Counted from the stretch's first letter, positions 1 through 11,465 are shown. The stretch is 38,905 bases of DNA from Priapulus caudatus (GCF_000485595.1 NW_014578352.1:97683-136587), one strand, 5' to 3'. Notes: generated by a model not told the origin, from the sequence alone. Made by a program: numbers and translations.

Positions 1-76
1 GCACACGCACACGCACACACGCACTCGCGCACGCAGACACGCGCACGCATATACACAAACACACACACACACACAC
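1..76. repeat. (CA)n microsatellite
   Basis: Imperfect alternating ca/cg dinucleotides run from the window edge to about base 76. They match the (GT)n tract at the far end of the opposite arm (20500-20622). The true length is unknown because the window begins inside it. Confidence 0.95.
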
Positions 77-335
77 GAGCTCAATGCACCCGGGCTCAAG
101 TGGGAAATTCAAACGTAATTATTTCACTTCCAGCGGCATAAATAAATAAATAAATATATATATATACATGGGCTAGAAAAAATATACAAATAAACGACGC
201 AATGTGTCTAACTTTGGTGAAAACTGGTACGTCGACATGCCGACGTTTTTATCCGGGTTCTTTCAACGCGATGTGTCAGGGGATGTTGCATGATGCTCAA
301 ATCAGCTAAGTGACGACCAGATTCCCGACAGACGC

Positions 336-590
336 GCACATATATAGCTTACCTTAAGCAACTTCCTTAAGCATGCGCATCTATAGCTTACCTTAAGCAT
401 CTTCCTTAACCATCTTCCTCGACCATCTTCCTTAATCATGTCCCCTTACGCATTTTCTTAAACATCTTCCTTAAGCACGCGCATCTATATAGCTTACCTT
501 AAGCACGCGTACCTATAGCTTACCTTAAGCACGCGTACCTATAGCTTACCTTAAGCACGCGCATCTATAGCTTACCTTAAGCATCTTCGG
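336..590. repeat. 26-bp minisatellite, left arm
   Basis: Units contain agcttaccttaagcacgcg followed by tacctat or catctat. About three clean tandem units sit at 498-575, preceded by degenerate variants with cttccttaa motifs. The mirror-image array at 19690-20215 is about twice as long, so unit number varies between the arms. Confidence 0.85.
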
Positions 591-902
591 CGGTCCGTCC
601 TTCAGCAGGCAGACGGCGCCGGCGAACGTGTGACTGATGTCAGCTCTCACGTCGGCCGTTACTTCTAACGCCGCCCGCATGCCGTGCAGCGCCATGTCCC
701 TGCCTCTCAGCAACCTCTTCCCAGCCTTCTCCGCCTTCTCCGCTCCTCCTTCGTCTTTCCTTGTCGGCGAGGTGTCGTAGCCGCACACGTCTAGCGCGTG
801 GCCCGAGTCGTCGATCGTGCTCTCTATCGGCGTGACCGGGGTGAAGCGAACCAGCTTCTGCAGGTGCCGCACAACGCTTGTGAGCGGCGTAGCAGAACCC
901 AT
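546..902 (-). other. GC-rich open frame, possible coding relic
   Basis: An open frame of 118 codons contains the peptides LDVCGY, KRLLRGR and LHGMRAA. The opposite arm encodes the same short peptides at 19336-19623, but joined through different frames, so small indels separate the two copies. I recognise no domain. The GC and CpG richness of the block makes chance open frames likely on both strands, and it overlaps the minisatellite at its 3' end. It may derive from an exon of a host gene captured by the repeat, or be non-coding. Confidence 0.2.
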
Positions 903-1558
903 CTGGGAGTGTCCGCGGGCAGGCGGGCAAATGACGAGTACGTTGCGCCGCGCAGCGACAATCTCTCCCTTTCCCCCACCGCCAATACCCCGTAGTCAAG
1001 CCGCCGCCAGTGACGGGAACAACGGCGACACCTTTCGGAAGAGAAAATCCGTCGCAACAAAAACAGTGGCGCGTTGGTAAGGTGCGGGTGGTGGTGGTGG
1101 GAGAGGGGGAGTGGGGTGCCTCGAAGCGGGCTTAACGTTTAAGTGGTGAACAACAGTAGAGGGCGTCCGTAGGCGGCAGCGTCTGAATAAGCATCGAACA
1201 GAAATTAATTTAAAAATACTCACACTGTTACTTCGCATACACAACATACACTTTATCAAGACTTTATTCATGGTAAATAACTACAGATTCATGCTCTATG
1301 CTCCGGCCTCGCAAACGTTTGCAAGCTCTATGATGCCTTTTCTAGAGACGAAATAGTGCAATTTGCATAAACATTATGCGGCGGCTTTACTGGTTGTATG
1401 GCTCCTTAGAGCGCTCCTAATGAGAATGAAACTTGTTTATAGAGGCATGATGTTGACGGCGAGGATGCGGGGATGGGTGCTCTGTGCTCGCACCGGTCGC
1501 GGAGCATTAGCATTGATGTCATATACAGTTTTGGTAAGGGGTGTTATTTATTATACTT

Positions 1559-1725
1559 CGCCTCCTCCTCCTCCTCCCTTCCTCCTCCTCCCCCCTCACT
1601 CCTCCTCCTCCTCCTCCCCCTCCTCTTCCTCGCTCCTCCTCCCCCTCCTTCTCCTCCTCCTCCTCCCCCTACCTCCTCCTCCTCCTTTTCTTCTTCCCCT
1701 TCTCTTTGTTTCGCCCTCTTCGTCC
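1559..1725. repeat. (TCC)n polypyrimidine tract at the Y/X1 junction
   Basis: Almost pure C/T with tcc triplets on the + strand joins the Y arm to unit X1. Long open frames across it, rich in Pro/Ser/Leu or Glu/Arg, are low-complexity artefacts. The same kind of tract sits at 22105-22235, and its complement at 17606-17885. Confidence 0.95.
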
Positions 1726-1799
1726 CCCCTTCCTCTGCCTCCTTCTTTGCCTCTTTCGTCGTTGCCTTCTGTTCTCCAACTCTTCCAATCTCCCCCTCT

Positions 1800-4700
1800 C
1801 AGACTAGTTTTCACGTGCATTATTGCTTTATATATATACTTACAGAAATTTTTTATGGCAGAATTTTTTTGTGTGACAAAAGTCCGTTATTACCTATGGT
1901 TATTTATTACGGTAGAAGACTAAGCGAGCGCATCGTGCAAATCGATATGTCAGACCAGAAATGAATAACGACATAGGCTGTGCGCGTTAGTCAGGCGATA
2001 GCGGAATACATGCATACGCTATGAGCACAACGTGAAAATACTATTATTTTTAACCTGCCAGGATTCAAGTTAAACAACATCTGCCACAAATAGGCTTATA
2101 TTTCTGTATAGATATTGTCAACGCTATGCTTCAAATTAAGAAATTGGCAAGTAGATCGAATTATGAGCAATAATAGACATAACATTCTAACACAATCTAA
2201 CATTCCAACTTAACATAACATAATAACTGCTGCATCAAATCATAATTATTATTAGCATGAAATCTTGACACAAAGACATAAATATTATGCATAATCGTGA
2301 TACAAATACCAGCCATAGAAAGCAGGTATAATTTAGATAATTTAAGTACAAATAGGAAAAAAAGATTTGGTACAGTCGTGTTAAAATATTTGGTTAATTC
2401 GGATATAATTTAGGTAAACCAGGTTTAGGTATTGTTCAGACCAACAGACTGTATACCACAAGTATCTGCCGCGGCACATTAATGACCAGCTCTTCCCCGA
2501 TACCCCCTTTCCATTTTAATTAAATAATTTTCGCAAAATATGATCCTCTCGAGGAGCATATTACGCATGCGCGAACACTGGATTTTAGCCTGAAAATTAT
2601 GCAAAATATTTGGAGAGAGAGTGAAGCGAGAGGCGCGAGAAAGAAGGAGAGAAAGAAGGGGTAAGAGAGCGGGTGGGAAGAGCAAAGAAAGGGAAGTGCA
2701 AGAGAAGAACACAATTACATATTTTGCAGCGTCATTGCGTGAAAGCACCACGTGATCAATTAATTATTGCGGTCGAATGATGAAATCCATATGCAATCCA
2801 CGATTTACTCAAAAATTAAGGGCTCAATGGAAGCTGAAATATTGTCGTCTGAATTCCAAAAATTATTTACTCCGTGGAGAGTTGTTCACACTAATGGTGC
2901 GCAACTTGTTATGTTTAGTTTGGATTTACAGTACATACTTCTCAAATTCGCTATGATTTCAGAGGGCTAGGGTACCTCGTGAATATTTATCATAGCCAAT
3001 GTTTGCTGCCTAAATTATTTTTATACGGACAAGAATGTACGTATTATCAGAAGTTAATCAGACAAACTTTGTTTGAAACAAGTTTGTCTTCATTAACTCC
3101 TGGTATTATGATGTGTGTTGGAACTTACGGCGCGTCCTTATTGACTATGACACTTTAACATACCGTATGTAAAATTGCAGCTCCACAAATAAGTGCAAAT
3201 ATTATAATTTGCTGAAATAATTTCGTTCATTTATTGGGAAATCTTGCGCAAAATGGGAAATAGTGGAGCCCGCATGTTTGGGAAGATTTTCCATTATTTT
3301 TCTGGAAACATCGACCATAGTGACAGCGAAAACGTTAATCCACGTCGAAATTAGCGTGGTACGTCCGTTCGTGTACACACACAGAGGGTATGTGCTTCGT
3401 TTGGCATTATTTTGTACCCCGACATGCGATACTTAGTAATTTACTAGTAGTAGCCAGTTTCTTAATCTGTTGTTGGTTGTTCGTCGTCGTTCGGTCATCG
3501 TTGTTGTTGTCGGTCGCTCGTATACGTGTTGTTGTTTTTATTGTTGTCGTCGTCATCGTAGTCGTTCGTTGTTGTTTGTTCTGGTTCTTCTTCTTGTGTC
3601 ATAGCAAAAACTTCTTATGTCAAATCAATGTTCCTATAGTATTGCCTATCGTTCTAGCACACTATGTCAGTGATGTCGTAACACCTAACCCGACCAGACT
3701 GTAAGAGACTAATCTATGTCATACACGGGCCTGCGCTCCAGGCATTAGAAAATCCTCTGTTCTGCTTTAAAAAAAACGAAACATTGGAACACTATGGTAT
3801 ATATTATGCATCAGTATTATACAATGCAGGTCCAAGGTGCATGCGATTTACCCATTGTTAATGAGAAGCATACTCTGCTACGATATACAAATTAATGCTG
3901 GCCAAGCGGTCTATGTCTCCCTGGGTAGTGGGTACTGCCGGAAACGTACCCTGGTACGGTCCGGTATACGGAACGTACCATGGTTACTATCTAATATATG
4001 CCGGGCCTGCCTCGCCTATCCAGCTAACGGAGTCCTACGGCAGTCGCCTACGCCTACTCCCTAACCCCTAACCTAACCTCAACCATATCAGATAGTTACC
4101 AGGCGTACTGTTCGCGTATACCGCGACCTGCGGTACCCAGCGGTACGTTCCGGCAGTACCATGCCGATCGACATATGAACGCTATCAGCCAACCTTATAT
4201 ATGCCCTATAATAGCATGTAATGCTGGTTATATCAATACCTGTTCTCTATGATCGTATAGTTGGCTTCGCCGATATATGGTTGTTACTAAATGACTACTA
4301 TATGGCGATTATAAACGAAGAAAGTGATTGAATCATAAATTTATACTTTCGATATACGCAGAGGTGTAACGACATCTTTAACTAAACATAAACTAACTAA
4401 ACGTATACGCACTGAACAATGGGCGAGAAACGTGACAGAAGAGTACGCGGCCATAAACATAACTTACGTATATAACGGTGCGTTTTGAAAGCGTGTGACA
4501 GCAACATGTAAATGTATACGTATGGAGCCGCCGCGTTGCAAATAGCCTTAAAAGAAGCGCATAACCATAGATGCCCAGACGCTTTAGCTATTGCGCGTCG
4601 TCTCATTGCTCTGTAGACCTTGTCACGCGCGGACACACACCGCCGCCCGCTCCATTGGCCTGCCTCGTCTCGTTGTCGTGGTGAATGACATGTACCAACG

Positions 4701-4930
4701 CCCTGACCAATTACGCATCTCTGCTCTCTGCTCATTGGCTTACCCGCTTCTAGGCGTATTTGTAGGTACACGTGCCCCGTTTAGACAAAGACTTATGCAA
4801 GATGCCCTAAAGTTTGCCCATTACATTTTAAGATATATCTCTGTATTGCATACGCCCCCGCCCCACTCCATCATGAAAAAGCATGGGCCAGCCCCGATAG
4901 CTAATGCGCGCGGACAACTTCTATAAAACA
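1800..4930. repeat. Repeat unit X, copy X1 (error-rich)
   Basis: This long interspersed unit occurs four times: here, at 15333-17605, at 22230-25290 and, truncated, at 34906-35756. Markers in order are ttttcacgtgcatta, the cgatcgtgcaaatcgatatg region, ttacgcatgcgcgaacactg, a GA-rich stretch, a candidate coding stretch (about 2840-3440 here), a (GTT/GTC)n tract (3460-3600) and a palindromic hairpin (3909-4175). X1 differs from X2 and X3 mainly by scattered one-base insertions and deletions, which break the candidate coding stretch. I do not recognise the family; it has no transposase or reverse transcriptase. Confidence 0.8.
3909..4175. repeat. Degenerate hairpin of X1
   Basis: The left arm (3909-4000) and right arm (4084-4175) are imperfect reverse complements. 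They share ggtctatgtctccctggg-like and gtaccctgg-like segments. The loop holds a worn cccctaacctaacc stretch in place of the clean telomere-like repeat seen in X3. Indels in both arms fit the generally noisy sequence of X1. Confidence 0.75.
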
Positions 4931-5159
4931 TTGTGATGCGTGACTTTATACGGCATTATTCTATTATTTTTATTTTTCATTTTAATGTGGTCCGTAGTTT
5001 ATTTTTATTTTTATTTTATTTTCTTATTGTGCTCATCTACCACAACATTTTAATCTAGCTAACGCCTAGCCCTAAATAAAAGTATATCTTTTTTTTTTTT
5101 ATTTCTTACAATGATAAAATTTTGTATTGATTTTCAATTATCTATTATTAAAAATTTCT
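4931..5159. other. AT-rich spacer
   Basis: Dominated by tttattttt runs and poly-T. It matches 25291-25460, where the same stretch separates X3 from the 27-bp minisatellite. No gene seen. Confidence 0.6.
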
Positions 5160-6150
5160 GGCGTATTCGCGTCGCTTTGTCGTGGTAGGTCGTTGTCGTC
5201 GTCGTCGCGCGTATGTCGTTTGTCCGTCGTCGTCGGGGGCTAGTACGTTGTCGTCGTCGATCGGCGTGTAGGTCGTTGTCCGTCGTCGTCGGGGTAGTCA
5301 TTGTCCGTCCGTCGTCGTGGCGTTAGTCCATTGTCCGTCGTCGCTCAGTTGGGTCGTCCATTTGTCCGTCGTCATCGTGGGTAGTCGTTAGTCCGTCGTT
5401 CATCCGTGGGTAGATCCGTTGTCCGTCGTCATCTGGGTAGTCCATTGCCCTCCGTCCGTTCGTTTCGGGCAAGCGTGTCCATTGTCGTCGTCGTCGTGAG
5501 GTAGTCCATTTCCGTAAGTCGTCGTGGGCCAGTCCATTGTCCGTACGTCGTCGTGGGTAGTCAGTTGTCCGTCGTCATCGTGGCGTAGATCGTTGTCCCG
5601 GGTCGTTATCGTGGTCGTAGTCCATTGTCGTCTGTCGGTCCGTGCGGCTAAGTCCATTTGTCCGTTTCTCGTCGTGGTTAGTCGTTGTCCGTCTCATCGT
5701 GCGCGTGTCCGTTGTCCTGTCGTCATCGTGGTTAGTCCATTGTCCGTCGTTCGTTCGGGGCGTATGTCATTGTCCGTCGCTCGGTCGTGAGCATAGTTCC
5801 ATTAGTCCGGTCGTCGTCGGGGTTAGTCCATTGTCGCTCGTTGCTCATTGGAGTAGCTCTGTGCTCCGTCGTCATCAGTGTAGTACTGTTGTTCCGTTCG
5901 TTATCGTGCGTAGTCCATTGTCCGTCGCTCGTCGTGGGTACGTCCATTGCTCCGTCGTCGTCGCTGTGGTAGTCGTTGTTCCGTCGTCATCGTGGGTAGT
6001 CGTTGTTCCGTCTGTTCGTCCGCTGGGGTATGTCCATTGTCCGTCGTTCGTCCGTGGGTAGTCGTTTGTCCGTCGTCATCGCCTGCGGTATGTCGTGTGT
6101 CCGTCGTCGTCGTGCGCGTTATGTCCTGTTGTCATCGTCACTGGTCACAG
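5160..6150. repeat. 27-bp minisatellite, long degenerate array
   Basis: The tandem unit contains gtagtccgttgtccgtcgtc followed by gtcgtgg variants. The homologous array at 25460-25712 is about a quarter as long and much cleaner, with exact 27-bp spacing. Here spacing drifts by one or two bases in almost every unit. Because 27 is a multiple of three, long open frames cross the array in several frames on both strands. They are read-through of the repeat, not genes. Confidence 0.9.
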
Positions 6151-6649
6151 GCGTAGGGAATTTGTCTTTCCTCGTCGTATGTCCTTGCTGTCGTCGTCGT
6201 TCTCTTTTCGTCGCTGCTTGGCTACTGCGTCGCGACGACCGCTGCCTTGTCATGTCCAAGGTACCCCTGGAGCGGCGCGGCACCAGTTCTCAGGGGGACC
6301 ACAGCTTTGCGTGGCTCCCATGGTCCCGAAGAGGCGTTGCACCGGGACCCCCCCCCCCCCCCCCCCCCGCCCCCCCCCCGCCCACTGTCCATCCCGCGGT
6401 TGTTGTCCTGTGCGTCGCACATTTCTCCCTGAACGCCGCCAGCGTGGTGTGCTGCCCGTGCGTGTTTGTGTTCCGCTGGTTGCGACCGGTATAGATGAGT
6501 CTGGCGCCTTGCCCCGGGAAAGGCGTGCGCCGCTCGCCTTTCTTTGTTGGAAATCCATGCCCATTGTGCGTAATGCTCTTTCAGGCGGTACATAGAGCGC
6601 GCTGAAGCCGCGGTTGGCAGCTCCGCCGCCTCCCTTCCACGTCACTTTT
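6151..6649 (-). other. GC-rich block with poly-C run
   Basis: Homologous to 25713-26150, where one frame is open for 149 codons. This copy has a poly-C run at about 6350-6380 and several small indels, so no single frame is preserved. The overlapping Pro- and Gly-rich open frames on both strands are not credible proteins. It sits between the 27-bp minisatellite and the 3' side of the Env relic. Confidence 0.4.
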
Positions 6650-7077
6650 GTTGTTGCTGTAGCCTCCTTTGTAGGCCGTTTCGCTTTTCACGCTCGCTCA
6701 GCTGCTAATAACAACAAACGTAGAAATATGCAGTTAAAAATATCTGAGTTAGTGCATCTTACGGTAATTGACTTGCGCTAACTACTGGTGAACATGGCAT
6801 GACATTGAGTGCCTTACATACGTGAAACCTACTGGCCTTTTCTTTCTGTAATACATATGTGCCAACATACAGTAATTTATATCATAAAACATACAGTGAC
6901 GTATATCGCTGAATTATACAGTGGTGCCGCCACAGTAGTGCGCTGATACAAACATGTGTTGTTAGTGTACATGTTGGCACATACGTCGCATGTGCATCGT
7001 TATAGTTATAGATTATGGAGCATTCATAGTCTAGTTTGCGTATTTCTTAGTATAACGTTTGGAACAAGGGAGCGTTT
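6650..7077. other. Region downstream of Env, copy A
   Basis: Non-coding sequence shared with 26151-26511. It contains short spaced acatacagt repeats (about 6860-6930). This is where a 3' untranslated region and 3' LTR of the minus-strand element should lie. I could not define LTR ends because no matching 5' LTR is visible beyond the N at 38180. Confidence 0.4.
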
Positions 7078-9084
7078 TTATCTCCACTTCCTCATTATTA
7101 TCAACACTCTCCAGCGGATGAGCTCGTACTCTGTGAAGCATTTCATTCTCAATTTCTTCATGTTGCACTGTCGGATACAAACGCTGCGGAACAAAGTAAA
7201 GGGAGCGGTTGCATTAACGGGTTGCAAGAGGGATTGAACAGTGGGTTGGAGAATGGTGTGGGTAGCTGTGGTACCGGTGAATGACTGGCACAGGCATGGA
7301 CGTAGATGTGGTGGAGCGCAGCAGCAATATAACACAACAATTGCTATTACAGCGATGGCAACATAGATAACTATTTGATGCCACTGTATGTGTGCACTTT
7401 GAAAAGTTTTCTGAGCTGCTTCATTCGTATCAAGAATCTTTTTACTATTAGCTATGACATCCTTAAGATGATCATATGCTATATCCAAATCGTGAGATTT
7501 ATAGAGTCTATGGGGAACAATCGATTGCGGTATGAGGTCTGTCGCATTACCCATTTTCACAGCTAATTGCGCTAGGTCAGCCCATATTGTAGGTGTATGG
7601 GGCGCTTTAGGTAAGATGTCCGCTAAAGATTTTGTGAGATTTACAGACGAGTCATGGAAATAAAATGTTGGCAAGGTAAGATCTGCAGAATGAGCACTAC
7701 ATCACGATTGAAGCGATACAAGTTGGCGTGACGCTATTTCTATGTCCGTAATACTAGGGGCCCAGTCATTGGTTGTCTGACATGAAACAGTTAAACGAAA
7801 TGACTTTGTTGGTGACAAAAGCCAGTGGCCATTACCAATATACATAACTATATGCTTAGGGTTGGAAGAAATCTTGACCCTCCGCCGACAATAGGTTTGG
7901 ATATAATCAGCCTGGCTTAAAAAGAGTGCAACTAAGCAATCTTTCGACCCTCTAACATAATAAATTTCAGATTTTGCTTGGCATATGTTATGCGTTTCGT
8001 GAAGGCACTTGCGTACTAAATTTGACTTAAGATAGAAATAACGTGTTTCATCTTGAGCGAACGCAATGTATTCTTTATCTAACACATAATACACATGTGC
8101 CTGGGTGCCATTAATATATTAAGGTGCTGGCAAAATTTGAAAAATGGTAAAAATCTGTCCGACATGTTTAAGAGGCAAAAACATAAGTATATGGAAAGAA
8201 TTCTGCACTGGTATAACTATGGTTTGTAATAAACTATAGTAATACAAAATGGTGTTTTAATAGTGGTATGTAGTCTAACTATAGCAGCAGTCCTAGTATT
8301 AAGCGTAATCGTTAAGGTTAGCAGTTGATTATTTATACTATTGACAAAATTTCGCATAGTTTCAACCCCATCTATAAGTTCGTTTAAGGTATCATGATTC
8401 AACTTAACTTGTGTTTTTGTTAGATTAAAAACAGTCAATGAATGTTCTATGGCATGTTGAAATGCCTCTTGCGTAATTTCGAAGTCAGATAATTTAGCTT
8501 GCAAGTCGTTTAAATCATCCTCCGTCGCTACTTCATACAATGCTTTTTGAAAACGGCCTATAAACGGTAACAATGATCGCTTGAAGCGATGTCTCGTAGT
8601 AGAAAACATAGACGTTAATTCCTCAATGCGCTCGAATAGACGGTGATAGCGTGTTCTAAAATTAGCTGCATGTTTCTTAACGAAGACTTCGATTATCTCA
8701 CGGAATTGTTCGTTGTTATCATCGATCTGTTGTTGCTGTTGTATTTGTGCCGTGTTGTTCGGCGGTGTCTGCGTTGTTGTTGTTGTTACATTTGGATGTA
8801 GCCATTTTCTAATTACCCCTCTAAATAAGTTTCCTGTTGACATGCGAGTACCATCACTGTTAATAGGGAGGCAGCGGCGGGAGGTAAACGTTCCGTGCGT
8901 TGATTGAATAAATGTTTAATCTGCTTATCAATCCCCATCATATAATTCTTCACAGGCGATAAGTCTAGCGTAATATATTATTGCCCAACTACTCTGAGTT
9001 ATTGCGAGCGTTCCTTTAGGTACAAAAACTTCTCCTCTTATTAACGTCACTGCGAGAACCAGAGTGGCAACACACAGTCCATAC
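7078..9084 (-). pseudogene. env: Env-like fusion glycoprotein relic, copy A (F-protein type)
   Basis: About 2 kb of minus-strand Env remains in separate open segments. Downstream of the candidate splice acceptor comes a hydrophobic stretch (ATLVLAVTLI), fitting a signal peptide, and then a conserved N-terminal region. The segment 8843-8217 holds the furin-type site RHRFKR (local residues 84-89) followed by SLLPFIGRFQKALY, the layout of baculovirus-F-like fusion proteins, then helical regions. The segment 8094-7702 is Cys-rich ectodomain. The segment 7674-7078 carries a transmembrane helix (IVIYVAIAVIAIVVLYCC, 7374-7317) and a cytoplasmic tail. A stop at 8217-8219 and a TAA near 8115 break it. 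In the family such proteins mediate membrane fusion; this copy cannot. Confidence 0.85.
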
Positions 9085-9115
9085 CTGTAATAAAATTAAA
9101 GATTATTTAGCTGAC
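9078..9115 (-). promoter_or_regulatory. Candidate env 3' splice site, copy A
   Basis: On the minus strand, aattttattacag (AG at 9086-9085) directly precedes the Env frame, which has no ATG between the acceptor and the hydrophobic stretch. Errantiviruses make env mRNA by splicing, so a T-rich tract ending in CAG is expected here. The site is identical in copies B and C. Confidence 0.55.
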
Positions 9116-9459
9116 GTCTGCTTATACTTAGCGATGTCAAACAACTTCCCCTGGCTCTGCGCACGACTGAAAAGCAACAGGTTATTAGAAGTTTGGGGTG
9201 TTTAACTAACACAGTATATTGTAGCAGTTATACGCCATGCTATTAGGTGAAATAACTGCTTGTGCTTTAGGGCTCCTTTACCTAATACATGAAAACATTG
9301 TAGCCAATTAGTTATTTAATTATACCACCTTATTGTTAATGAAGCTATCTTGTGTGCCATGTGCGTAGATCTCATTATGTGTAGCGTGGTTGTTACTGAC
9401 GTCTCAGGCCGCGGGTCCTGTTGGCGTCATTGTTTGTCGGTTGTTGCTTGGCTTCCTTC
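9116..9459. other. Pol-Env spacer, copy A
   Basis: About 340 bases between the end of Pol and the Env acceptor. They are AT-rich with no open frame of note and are closely matched in copies B (about 14258-14600) and C (about 28551-28904). An intron branch region is the only function I would expect. Confidence 0.5.
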
Positions 9460-9870
9460 CTACTCGTGAAGTTCTTGATCAGAGGCCTCCGAGTGGGCGG
9501 TGGAAGTAGATGGTTCACGCAACTGCGCTGGTACTAACCTTGCTAACGGTAAGCGATCGCTATCGCTATAGCTATTCTCGGAAGAAGACCTTTGTCTTGG
9601 CTGAATGGCTTCATCATTCGAATCAGACTCCTCACTGTGTATGTAAGTGTCGCTCATCGTAGGATAGGCCAGCGTTGCCTGTCGCAGTGGCTGCTTTCTC
9701 GTAGCCTTTGTAGATGCGTGTTCCATAGGAGTGGCTTCCTTGCTGGCTTTTGTGACTTTAGTAGTGGCTTTATTTGTGGTTCTGGTCGTGACCTCACTTC
9801 GTGGTTGCTCCCATCGTAATCACGGATAAGCAGCACGCATGTTATCGACATGTGAGGTGACCTGGCGATG
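9460..9870 (-). pseudogene. pol: Pol C-terminal acidic/Ser-rich tail, copy A
   Basis: An open stretch of 88 codons (9726-9460) ends Pol. It is rich in Ser, Glu and Asp (HSEESDSNDEA, SSSENSYSDSD), so probably disordered. Upstream in the same frame lie a Thr/Lys-rich stretch and a VTSHVDNMRAAYP-like end of the integrase GPF/Y-type module, interrupted by stops. Copies B and C carry extra in-frame 12-bp repeats just upstream, where this copy has at most one. Confidence 0.6.
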
Positions 9871-9888
9871 CGTGGTCTCTTATGTATG

Positions 9889-10140
9889 TCACTCTAATTT
9901 TTTAGGTGATATTATTTTATTTACCGTATAGAACGCTTTCCACGGGCTATGTAACTTGTGTGATGTCTCAGGCTTTAGTACTGGATCATGGTAGAATACG
10001 GGATCTCCTATCTTGAATTCCTGAAGCCTTGCCCTTTTGTCGTAGAGCTTCTTGTTATGGCTTCTCATCTCTTGTGTTGCCGTCCGCATGTGCGCATACA
10101 CGTGATGGAACCTCTCCAGTGCTTGCGAAATCAGGTCCTC
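9889..10140 (-). pseudogene. pol: Integrase C-terminal domain, copy A
   Basis: A 70-codon segment (10101-9889) contains YDKRARLQEFKIGDPVFYHD and KLHSPWKAFYTVNKI. This matches the 'L..YD......GD.V......KL...W.GPY.V' pattern of Gypsy integrase C-terminal domains, which bind DNA. It ends in a stop (…KKLE) followed by further in-frame stops before the tail. Copy B carries the same domain at 15035-15332 and is cut at the same region. Confidence 0.75.
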
Positions 10141-10155
10141 GTCATAAGATTTTCT

Positions 10156-10647
10156 TCACGGTAGTAACAAATTATCCATTGGCAAAACAGGTGATCGGTC
10201 GTACAGTAAGAAGAACGGACTAGGATGGGAAGTACTATGAATTGCTGATCGGTATGCTGATAATAAAGGTGGTAATAATAGGTCGCACGATGTTTGGGTG
10301 GCGTTTACGTAGTGCGAAATCATCGTGTTAAGAACCCTGTGAAAACGCTTGTTTGCGCCATTCGAGGCGGGATAATACGGGGCGCATGTGACTGCTTTAA
10401 TCTGGAAATACTTTGTAACCTTGTCTATAATCTTATTGCAAAATTCCGTGCCATTGTCCGAAAGCAAGATCCTCGGACATGAATGTCTAGGAATTATCTC
10501 GTTGATAAGCAGGTTAGCCACTGTTTCCGCCGATTTATCCTGCGTCGCAAAAACTTCCGGCCACGAGGTATACAAATTGTGAAAGTGAATTACGTACCGG
10601 TTTCCGCGAGATGTTGTGGGAAACTGACATGTATCCACAGCTAACAT
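10156..10647 (-). pseudogene. pol: Integrase catalytic core, copy A (D,D,K)
   Basis: A 163-codon open frame covers the RNase-H-fold core of a retroviral-type integrase. D5 (AVDTCQ) and D64 (SDNGTEF) are separated by 58 residues, typical of Gypsy elements. At the exact third catalytic position, 35 residues after D64, the sequence reads SNGANKRFHR, so the expected Glu is Lys (codon AAG, 10350-10348). Flanking sequence (PTTSRGNRY, SWPEVF) is well kept. The Lys is present in copy C too. The protein, if made, should lack strand-transfer activity. Confidence 0.85.
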
Positions 10648-10678
10648 TTCAAACGGCGCCCGGGCGTTGGAGCAGCTG

Positions 10679-11320
10679 CTAAAGGTGAGCGTACATGTAT
10701 GTTAGATTGCGATATTTACAAATAATACAACTACGTACATAATCGTTAATGGTTAAATACATTTTCGGCCAAAAATATCTCTCTTTAATCTTAGCGTATG
10801 TTTTAGCGAAGCCTAAGTGTGCACTATACACATTATCGTGATGATACGCAGTTATAACTGTCTGATACTGCTGTGGCACAACTAGTTGGACGCTGGGTTT
10901 CGTGGTTGCCGTCGGCTCCGTTATGTGCTGTAATAAATCGTCAGAAATCATATAATTAGTAAGCATGTTTAAATCCTTAATTGTAGCATTAGGAGATGTC
11001 ACTGCTACACGTATCTTGTACAATAAAGAATCATTGCAAGTTGTTCCAATATCTCAGCTAGAGATAGCAGCACTGTTGTTTGCTGGCTGGTATTGTGTGG
11101 AATGGGATCCGTAGACAAAGCTGATTTGTCTTGTGGTGTTGTAATGTTCATTACGCATTTAGTTGTGTCATTGCAGCATTCTTCACCTGTAGATGGCGCT
11201 GCGAGCGACGGTCGTATTTCGTCTTGGTTATTCCGATAGGCATCATCTCTCCATTTTGTGGCGACAGGTGGCGCTGTGGGCGTCAGGTGTGTATTGTTTG
11301 TCATAACTGGATAACTACCC
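10679..11320 (-). pseudogene. pol: Integrase HHCC zinc domain, copy A
   Basis: The segment 11023-10679 contains HDNVYSAH (H-X6-H), KIKERYFWPKM and CIIC (C-X2-C), the N-terminal zinc-binding domain of Gypsy integrases. The upstream part (11304-11005) is the spacer between RNase H and integrase, in a different frame because of a small indel near 11036. RNase H itself, expected next upstream, is deleted in this copy. Confidence 0.8.
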
Positions 11321-11465
11321 TTACTGTCTTTTGTGTCGACAGATGACGTTTACGTACGGTGGTCTATCAGCTGCGATGCTATTGTCCTGGCCTGCTGGTC
11401 GAGTTTCTGGTATAGCCATTACTTTCACACTCCGGATATGTGTAGAAACGGATTCCTCCTCTCTC

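Larger units (their letters stand above)
1..1560. repeat. Left arm (Y) of a large inverted repeat
   Basis: This stretch is the reverse complement of 17886-20622. Landmarks in matching order are a CA tract, the motif cagcggcataaataaata, a 26-bp minisatellite, a GC-rich block around 590-1130, the motif catagagcatgaat, and the segment at 1390-1560 that runs into (TCC)n. The right arm is longer because of two insertions (18125-18604 and 18941-19265) and an expanded minisatellite. No convincing gene lies here. It could be a real palindromic amplicon, the ends of a large foldback element, or an assembly product of one locus read in both directions. Confidence 0.85.

Noticed and set aside
336..590. 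A CRISPR-like array of regularly spaced repeats (also 19690-20215)
   Set aside because: Units are contiguous with no unique spacers, and the setting is eukaryotic.
1363..1964. Long Pro/Ser/Leu-rich open frames over the (TCC)n tract, and Glu/Gly/Arg frames over (GGA)n at 17408-18033
   Set aside because: Triplet repeats keep several frames open at once on both strands; composition explains them fully.
3390..3704. Val/Leu-rich 104-codon frame in X1
   Set aside because: It is read through the (GTT/GTC)n tract; X2 and X3 have different tract lengths and do not keep it.
5400..6156. Thr/Asp-rich or Ser/Val-rich proteins from the GTC region
   Set aside because: The 27-bp unit is a multiple of three, so stop-free frames are automatic, and the homologous clean array has no conserved product.
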